Source of the DNA: JABDII01 sp963815325
GTDB taxonomy: Bacteria; Gemmatimonadota; Gemmatimonadetes; Gemmatimonadales; GWC2-71-9
Reading direction: 5' to 3'
Length of the DNA stretch: 64,000 nt
Assembly: GCA_963815325.1 (NCBI GenBank)
Contig: CAWFGG010000002.1
Coordinates: 774,077 to 838,076, forward strand
Shown: positions 59,487-64,000 of the stretch, one piece after another
How positions within the stretch are numbered: position 1 is the stretch's first letter
Layout: each line of letters opens with the position of its first letter
Notes under the pieces: generated by a model
Seen by the model: the letters and a program-made list of their open reading frames with translations, nothing else
Databases searched by the model: none
Told to the model about the DNA's origin: nothing
Program-made: the position numbers and the translations under genes

Positions 59487-61452
59487 CCTGCCGTTCCGCC
59501 GCCGGTCGCTCAGGGCCCGGCTGATTCTCAGCTATCTCGTGATCCTGGGCACCGGCGGCCTCATCACGTCGCTGGTCGGCTCGTGGATCGTCAGCACGAC
59601 GATCATGGCGCAGGCCCAAAACGCTGCGGAACACGACCTCTCGACGGCCCGCACGATCTTCGATGGAGAACTCGAGACCCTTCGGCAGGGGGTCATGTTC
59701 ACCGCACCCACGATCGGGGCAAGTGTCGACGGCGGCGGGATGGCCGCGGTGCGTGCCCGGCTCGCGGCCGTACAGGCGGACGCGGACTACGATTTTCTGT
59801 CGCTCACCGATGCGACCGGCCGTGTCATCGCGCGCGCAGCGCAACTGGACTCCACGGGCGACCAGGTCGCGGAGCTGCAGGTGGTGGGCGCCGCGTTGGC
59901 GGGCCGGGTCGTGGCGGGGGTGGAGATCGTGCCGACAGCGCTCCTCGCGCGCGAGGGCCCGGGCCTCGCGTCCCAAGCCATAATCCCGTTCGTCCCGACA
60001 GCGCACGCCCGCCCGGACGACCGCGACGCGGTGACCGACGGCCTCGTCCTGCTCGCCGCGGCCCCGGTCACGGACCACTCCGGCGCCGTCGTCGGCGCGC
60101 TCTATGGCGGCCGCCTGCTGAACCGCCGATTCGAACTGGTGGACCGGGTCTGGGAGCTGCTGTACCGCGGCGAGCAGTACCGCCGAGAGGACGTCGGGAC
60201 CGTTACCGTCTTCCAGGGAGATGTGCGCATCGCGACGACGGTCCGGCAGCCCGACGGGACTCGCGCCGTGGGCACTCGTGTTTCCGCGCCGGTCCACGCA
60301 GCCGTTTTGGAGCGAGGGGAGTCGTGGCGCGACCGCGCCTTCGTGGTAGACAACTGGTACATTGCCGCCTACGACCCGCTGCGCGATCTCAAGGGTGCAG
60401 TCGTGGGGATCCTGTACGTTGGCGTACTCGAGCGCGCGTATGCCTCGATCCGCGATCGCGTCATCCTCTCGTTCTTCGCCCTGGCCACAGTGGGGTTCCT
60501 GCTGATCATCGGCTTCACCTACGTCATGATCAGCAACCTGACCCGACCGATCGGCGAGATGGTGGCCGCGACGCGGAACATCGCCGCCGGTCGGCTCGAT
60601 CAGGAGGTGCGGGGGGACGCGCAGGGTGAGCTGGCGCTACTAGCCGACTCGTTCAATACCATGCTCGCGAGTCTGCGGCAAATGAAGGGCGATCTCCAAG
60701 AATGGGGACACACGCTCGAAGAAAAGGTCGAGGAGCGCACCGACCAAGTGATGGCCATGCAGGTCCGCATGGCGCAGTCGGAGCGGCTCGCGTCACTCGG
60801 TATGCTTGCGGCTGGCGTGGCACACGAGGTCAACAACCCTCTGGGCGGAATCCTGACCCTGACCGCTCTCGCCCTCGAGAATATGCCCGCCGACCACCCG
60901 GACCGTCACAACCTCGAGGTCGTGCTCCAGCAGACCGAGCGGTGCCGGGACATCGTGAAGGGGCTGCTCGAGTTCTCGCGGCAGTCCGACGCGGCGATGG
61001 AGCAGCTCGACATCAACGCGGTGCTCGAGCAGACCCTCGCCCTAATCGCCGGCCAGTCGGCATTCTTCAATGTTACGTTGGTACGCGACTGGGCCGATGC
61101 CCTTCCGGCGGTGATGGGCGATCGGTCACAGCTGCAGCAGGTGTTTCTCAACATCGCCGTGAACGCCGCACAGGCGATGGACGAGCTGGGCACGATTACG
61201 ATCCGCACCCGCCCTGGCGCCGGCAACCGTTCCGTCGAAGTCGCGATCAGCGACACCGGATGCGGCATCCCGACGGAAGTCATCGATCACGTCTTCGATC
61301 CGTTCTTTACCACCCGGGAAGGTGGGCGCGGCACCGGCCTTGGCCTCGCCATCGCCTACGGCATTGTGACCCGGCACCACGGTCATATCAGTGTCTCCAG
61401 CGAAATGGGCCGGGGGACGACCTTCACCATCGAGCTGCCGGCGGCGAGTTGA
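59476..61452 (+). CDS. Membrane sensor histidine kinase with periplasmic Cache-like domain
   Basis: 658 aa from GTG 59476, overlapping the large-subunit gene by 11 nt. TM1 (LILSYLVILGTGGLITSLVG), a 280-residue periplasmic dCache-like domain, TM2 (VILSFFALATVGFLLIIGFT), HAMP, HisKA with His in GVAHEVNNPLGGIL, and HATPase (NAAQAMDELG, SDTGCGIPTE, GGRGTGLGLAIAYGI). The type is NtrB/ZraS-like. Its overlap with the hydrogenase genes suggests it senses a signal relevant to H2 metabolism. No DNA-binding partner is adjacent. Confidence 0.92.
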   Translation: MRLDLPFRRRSLRARLILSYLVILGTGGLITSLVGSWIVSTTIMAQAQNAAEHDLSTARTIFDGELETLRQGVMFTAPTIGASVDGGGMAAVRARLAAVQADADYDFLSLTDATGRVIARAAQLDSTGDQVAELQVVGAALAGRVVAGVEIVPTALLAREGPGLASQAIIPFVPTAHARPDDRDAVTDGLVLLAAAPVTDHSGAVVGALYGGRLLNRRFELVDRVWELLYRGEQYRREDVGTVTVFQGDVRIATTVRQPDGTRAVGTRVSAPVHAAVLERGESWRDRAFVVDNWYIAAYDPLRDLKGAVVGILYVGVLERAYASIRDRVILSFFALATVGFLLIIGFTYVMISNLTRPIGEMVAATRNIAAGRLDQEVRGDAQGELALLADSFNTMLASLRQMKGDLQEWGHTLEEKVEERTDQVMAMQVRMAQSERLASLGMLAAGVAHEVNNPLGGILTLTALALENMPADHPDRHNLEVVLQQTERCRDIVKGLLEFSRQSDAAMEQLDINAVLEQTLALIAGQSAFFNVTLVRDWADALPAVMGDRSQLQQVFLNIAVNAAQAMDELGTITIRTRPGAGNRSVEVAISDTGCGIPTEVIDHVFDPFFTTREGGRGTGLGLAIAYGIVTRHHGHISVSSEMGRGTTFTIELPAAS

Positions 61453-61879
61453 GCTTTGCGGGCCGAGGGACAGTCCGAGAATGCCCTAGCCTGCTCAGTT
61501 TGGCGGGGTTCCGAATCGCCGGGGAGCAGATGGGCGGGCCCTTGTGACTTAGAAGAAGTGATTGAATTTTGCCGGAGCGGTGCAAACTGCTGACACGAAA
61601 CTCGCTCGTTGGACGGGCGCACTGGAGGCATAGCCAATACTTGAGCTACCTCACGCTTGGCTTCGCCCTGGCTGTGGCCCTCCCCGGTGATACCCTCGAC
61701 GGCCAGTCGCCCATCGCACCCACAGACACCATTACCATCGACAAACCCACGCTCCTCGGCCTTATCCTCCTGGCCCCGGCTGCAGGTGGGTCAGACGGTT
61801 CCCACTAACCCAGAGATTGCTAGTCGAACGTCCGCGGTTTCGAGCGCGAGTCTTGTACGGCACATCTCACGAGGACTCA
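61453..61879. other. Gap after the hydrogenase operon
   Basis: 427 bp. A frame at 61569-61808 (79 aa, TTG start) includes YLSYLTLGFALAVALPGDTL, which resembles a signal peptide, and could be the stump of a secreted protein. It has no ribosome site or recognisable domain, so it is not called. No terminator seen after 61452. Confidence 0.45.
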
Positions 61880-62275
61880 ATGGACGACCACTCTCCATCC
61901 AATGTCGGCCTCTCACAGATCGGGCAGATCGCCGTTCCGGTCGGCGATATCGACCGGGCAGTCGCCTTCTACCGCGACACCCTTGGAATGCGATTCCTGT
62001 TCCAAGCACCGCCAGGTCTCGTTTTCTTCGACTGCGCCGGTATCCAGCTGATGCTGGATGGTCCGGGCAAGGCGCAGGCCAACAACTACAGCTCGGTCAT
62101 CTACTACAAGGTCCCGGACCTTCACTTTGCCTGTGACAGGTTGAAGGCTCGCGGTGTCGTGTTCGACGCGGAGCCACATGTGATCGCGAAGCTGCCAGAT
62201 CATGAACTCTGGATGGCGTTCTTCCGCGACCCGGACGAGAACGTCCTGGCGCTCATGAGTGAGGTTCGGGCGTAG
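61880..62275 (+). CDS. VOC family protein
   Basis: 131 aa from ATG 61880 (CGAGGA upstream; longer in-frame starts lack support). LSQIGQIAVPVGDIDRAVAF, YRDTLGMRFLFQAPPGLVFF, AGIQLMLDGPG and MAFFRDPDENVLALMSEV define a glyoxalase-like fold. The His usually found in 'IGHIA' is Gln here (IGQIA), so the metal site may be altered. Isolated gene; substrate unknown. Confidence 0.88.
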   Translation: MDDHSPSNVGLSQIGQIAVPVGDIDRAVAFYRDTLGMRFLFQAPPGLVFFDCAGIQLMLDGPGKAQANNYSSVIYYKVPDLHFACDRLKARGVVFDAEPHVIAKLPDHELWMAFFRDPDENVLALMSEVRA

Positions 62276-62652
62276 CCGCTCGAGCGGATTCCGCCGCGAC
62301 CACGCCGCAGCCACGTTGCAAGGCTCGCAACTCCCCGATAACCCATCCCCCAATAGGGACCACCTCATTCACGATTGGTCTGACCCTTGCCATGTCCAGG
62401 GGGAACGGACCGTCGGCTCTCGCCAAGAACTAGGGTTTACCCTAAGGCGCGAGAGAGCTTCCGGACCCCGGATGGGGGCCAATCGCTCAGCGGGCCACCC
62501 CGCTGGCAGTGAACCCGTCGGCGCAGGACACCGGGAGGGAGTTGCAGATCGCATGAACGAGAGACCGGATGGTCGGACCAGTCGACGATCAACACGGCCC
62601 CCCACCAACGGGTGCGCAACCGCTCGTGGCCAGGCCCTCGCCCCCGACGCCG
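62276..62652. other. Gap upstream of the pilT-linked genes
   Basis: 377 bp with no convincing gene on either strand. AGGGTTTACCCT (62432-62443) is a small palindrome. No sigma-54-like or strong sigma-70-like promoter found. Confidence 0.45.
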
Positions 62653-63114
62653 ATGGGTAACTGGGCCGAGACCCAACGAGTACGCGCTCGGGTCACCTTT
62701 GCCGGGGGGCGCTCCATCGAGGGCGACCTCCACATGCAACCCTGTACCGCGCTTCACCGGGACGTCGAGACGCCCCTGGAGATGCTGAACCGGCCGGAAG
62801 AATTCTTCGCGATCACGCTCCCGTCGAGCGGTGTCGCGCTGGTGGCCAAGTCTCAAACCACACTCGTGACGTGCACGGCAATGGGCTCCGACATCGACTC
62901 GGACGAAGCACTGGGCGGCAAGTCGGTGCGGCTGGACGTCATGCTGTCGGACGGAGCCGAAGTGAGCGGGTGCGCCCATTGGGCGTTGCCGCCCACCAGT
63001 GCCAGGCCCATCGACTTCCTGAATACCACCGAACGCTTCTTCGCGCTCACGGATGACGCAACGACCCACTACGTCAACCGGGGTTTCGTGCAAGAGGTTC
63101 ACCCGCTCGACTGA
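62653..63114 (+). CDS. Conserved-looking hypothetical protein next to pilT-like gene
   Basis: 153 aa from ATG 62653. WAETQRVRARVTFAGGRSIE then GDLHMQP and RDVETPLEMLNRPEEFFAIT, DIDSDEALGGKSVRLDVMLS, RPIDFLNTTERFFALTDDAT. Beta-rich with an internal pairing: 'L-N-R/T-x-E-x-F-F-A-I/L' occurs twice (EMLNRPEEFFAIT and DFLNTTERFFALT), which suggests an internal duplication. Eight nt before the pilT-like GTG, so probably part of a pilus/motility operon. Function unknown. Confidence 0.72.
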   Translation: MGNWAETQRVRARVTFAGGRSIEGDLHMQPCTALHRDVETPLEMLNRPEEFFAITLPSSGVALVAKSQTTLVTCTAMGSDIDSDEALGGKSVRLDVMLSDGAEVSGCAHWALPPTSARPIDFLNTTERFFALTDDATTHYVNRGFVQEVHPLD

Positions 63115-63122
63115 GGGCTCTC

Positions 63123-64000
63123 GTGGCACAAATCGATCGATTCATCGAGCTGCTCCACCAACGTCGCGGCGAGGCGCTCAACCTCGCGGCCGGCCAGCGC
63201 ATCGGTCTGGCCCTCGACGGTGCGGTGCGCCACCTGACCCGCGATGCCCTGACTGAGGCGCAGGTCACGTCCCTGCTCCAGGAGATCGCACCCGCCGAGG
63301 CGCGCGCCGGGCTCGCGAACGGCGCGGAGTCGAGCTTTTCGTACGCGGCACCGACCGGCCAAGTCGACATCCACGTGCAGCGATCCAACGGCGGGCTCTC
63401 GGCCGCGGTGCGTTCTGCCACGGCCGACGCCGCCAATGGGGAGGCCCCCGCGTCCCCTCCCGCCCCTCCGGGCCCGCCGAGCCCCCAGCAACCCGAGTCG
63501 ACGTCGAGCACGGACCTGACCGAGGCTCGGGAGCAACTCGACCGCTTGCTCATCGCCATGGTGGAGGCCGGCGCGTCCGACCTCCACTTGAGGGTCGGCG
63601 AGCCGCCCACGCTCCGCCGAGACGGCCGGCTGGTCCGTCAAGACGAACCCCCGATCGACGTGGCTCCGCTCCGCCGGATGTTGGAGAGCAACATGTCCCC
63701 GAGGGATCAGCGGGTATTCGCCGAGACCGGCGACGCCGACTACGCCTACGAGATCGATCACGTGGCCCGGTTCCGCTGCAACGCGGCGCTGGACCGTCGG
63801 GGTCCGGTGGCCGTCTTCCGGGTGATTCCCACCCGCATCCCGACCTGCGATGAACTGGGCGTCAGCACCGCCGTCCAGAATCTCTGCTACCTGACGAAAG
63901 GGCTCGTGCTGGTCACCGGCCCCACCGGGTCGGGCAAGTCCACCACGCTTGCCGCACTCGTCGACCTGATCAACACGGAGCGTCAGGACCACATCCTGAC
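63123..64000 (+). CDS. PilT-like twitching ATPase with extra N-terminal domain, 3' end cut by window edge
   Basis: 292 codons visible from GTG 63123. The usual PilT start appears only at about residue 135: EQLDRLLIAMVEAGASDLHL, RVGEPPTLRRDGRLVR. The Walker A GPTGSGKS is at 266-273. Residues 1-95 (MAQIDRFIELLHQRRGEALN; EAQVTSLLQEIAPAEARAGL; GAESSFSYAAPTGQVDIHVQ) mimic the same N-terminal fold in degenerate form, joined by a Pro/Ala/Ser linker. PilT hexamers power pilus retraction at the inner membrane. The duplicated N-domain is unusual. Walker B and later motifs lie beyond the window. Confidence 0.88.
   Translation, partial: MAQIDRFIELLHQRRGEALNLAAGQRIGLALDGAVRHLTRDALTEAQVTSLLQEIAPAEARAGLANGAESSFSYAAPTGQVDIHVQRSNGGLSAAVRSATADAANGEAPASPPAPPGPPSPQQPESTSSTDLTEAREQLDRLLIAMVEAGASDLHLRVGEPPTLRRDGRLVRQDEPPIDVAPLRRMLESNMSPRDQRVFAETGDADYAYEIDHVARFRCNAALDRRGPVAVFRVIPTRIPTCDELGVSTAVQNLCYLTKGLVLVTGPTGSGKSTTLAALVDLINTERQDHIL

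Noticed and set aside
1..64000. tRNA, rRNA or insertion sequences
   Set aside because: No tRNA-like cloverleaf, rRNA segment or transposase sequence was recognised by eye; a covariance-model search would be decisive and could not be run.

Overview
The window reads as one stretch of a high-GC, Gram-negative chromosome. Lipoprotein signal peptides, type IV pilus minor pilins, several secreted metallo- and serine peptidases (S46, M1, M28), an ECF sigma / anti-sigma / DUF4097 trio, a 6-bladed beta-propeller lipoprotein and many small VOC proteins together suggest Gemmatimonadota or a close relative. That assignment is an inference: no rRNA or other marker gene is present. No tRNA, rRNA, CRISPR array or intact insertion sequence was recognised.

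Layout. 1-6.8 kb (minus strand): a sodium:solute symporter, a CBM9-type lipoprotein, a GH38-like glycosidase and malic enzyme. 7-12.4 kb: an S46 dipeptidyl-peptidase, then sigma factor, anti-sigma factor, DUF4097 protein and a secreted protein. 12.4-17.5 kb: a phage-tail-collar-like protein and four pilus (pre)pilin genes behind a consensus sigma-54 promoter. 17.5-18.7 kb: two tandem cold-shock genes with duplicated promoters, leader hairpins and terminators. 19-30 kb: ALDH7-type dehydrogenase, M1 and M28 peptidases, a GcvT/DmdA-like protein, SDR, HPRT, EamA transporter and unknown proteins.

30.4-41.7 kb holds a selenium-linked purine (urate) catabolic cluster: Se-dependent-type xanthine dehydrogenase, YgfK, SsnA, a PLP enzyme, YgeY, YgeW and a threonine-synthase-like PLP enzyme, all co-directional. 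Together these would hydroxylate a purine, open and hydrolyse the ring, and process the fragments by carbamoyl transfer and PLP-dependent elimination. A lipoprotein and a field of G-rich heptamer and hairpin repeats follow. 43.4-45.2 kb holds the least explained locus: two homologous D-x-FSGR-x-NP proteins, a small protein and a protein-glutaminase-like protein with a visible Cys-His-Asp triad.

45.6-53 kb is accessory: DUF488, a scrambled MoaD/BNR-hydrolase remnant, a multicopper oxidase with a di-haem cytochrome c, a palindromic operator, VOC proteins and a serine hydrolase. 53.4-61.5 kb is a tightly overlapped group 3-type [NiFe] hydrogenase operon (HydB, HydG, small and large subunits) wrapped in two-component genes: two receiver-only proteins, a receiver-histidine kinase and a membrane sensor kinase. 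The window closes with a PilT-like ATPase that has an extra N-terminal domain.

At least nine otherwise conserved genes between 24 and 46 kb are broken by apparent single-base indels, while the rest of the window is clean. I treat most of these as probable sequence errors and give the repaired spans.
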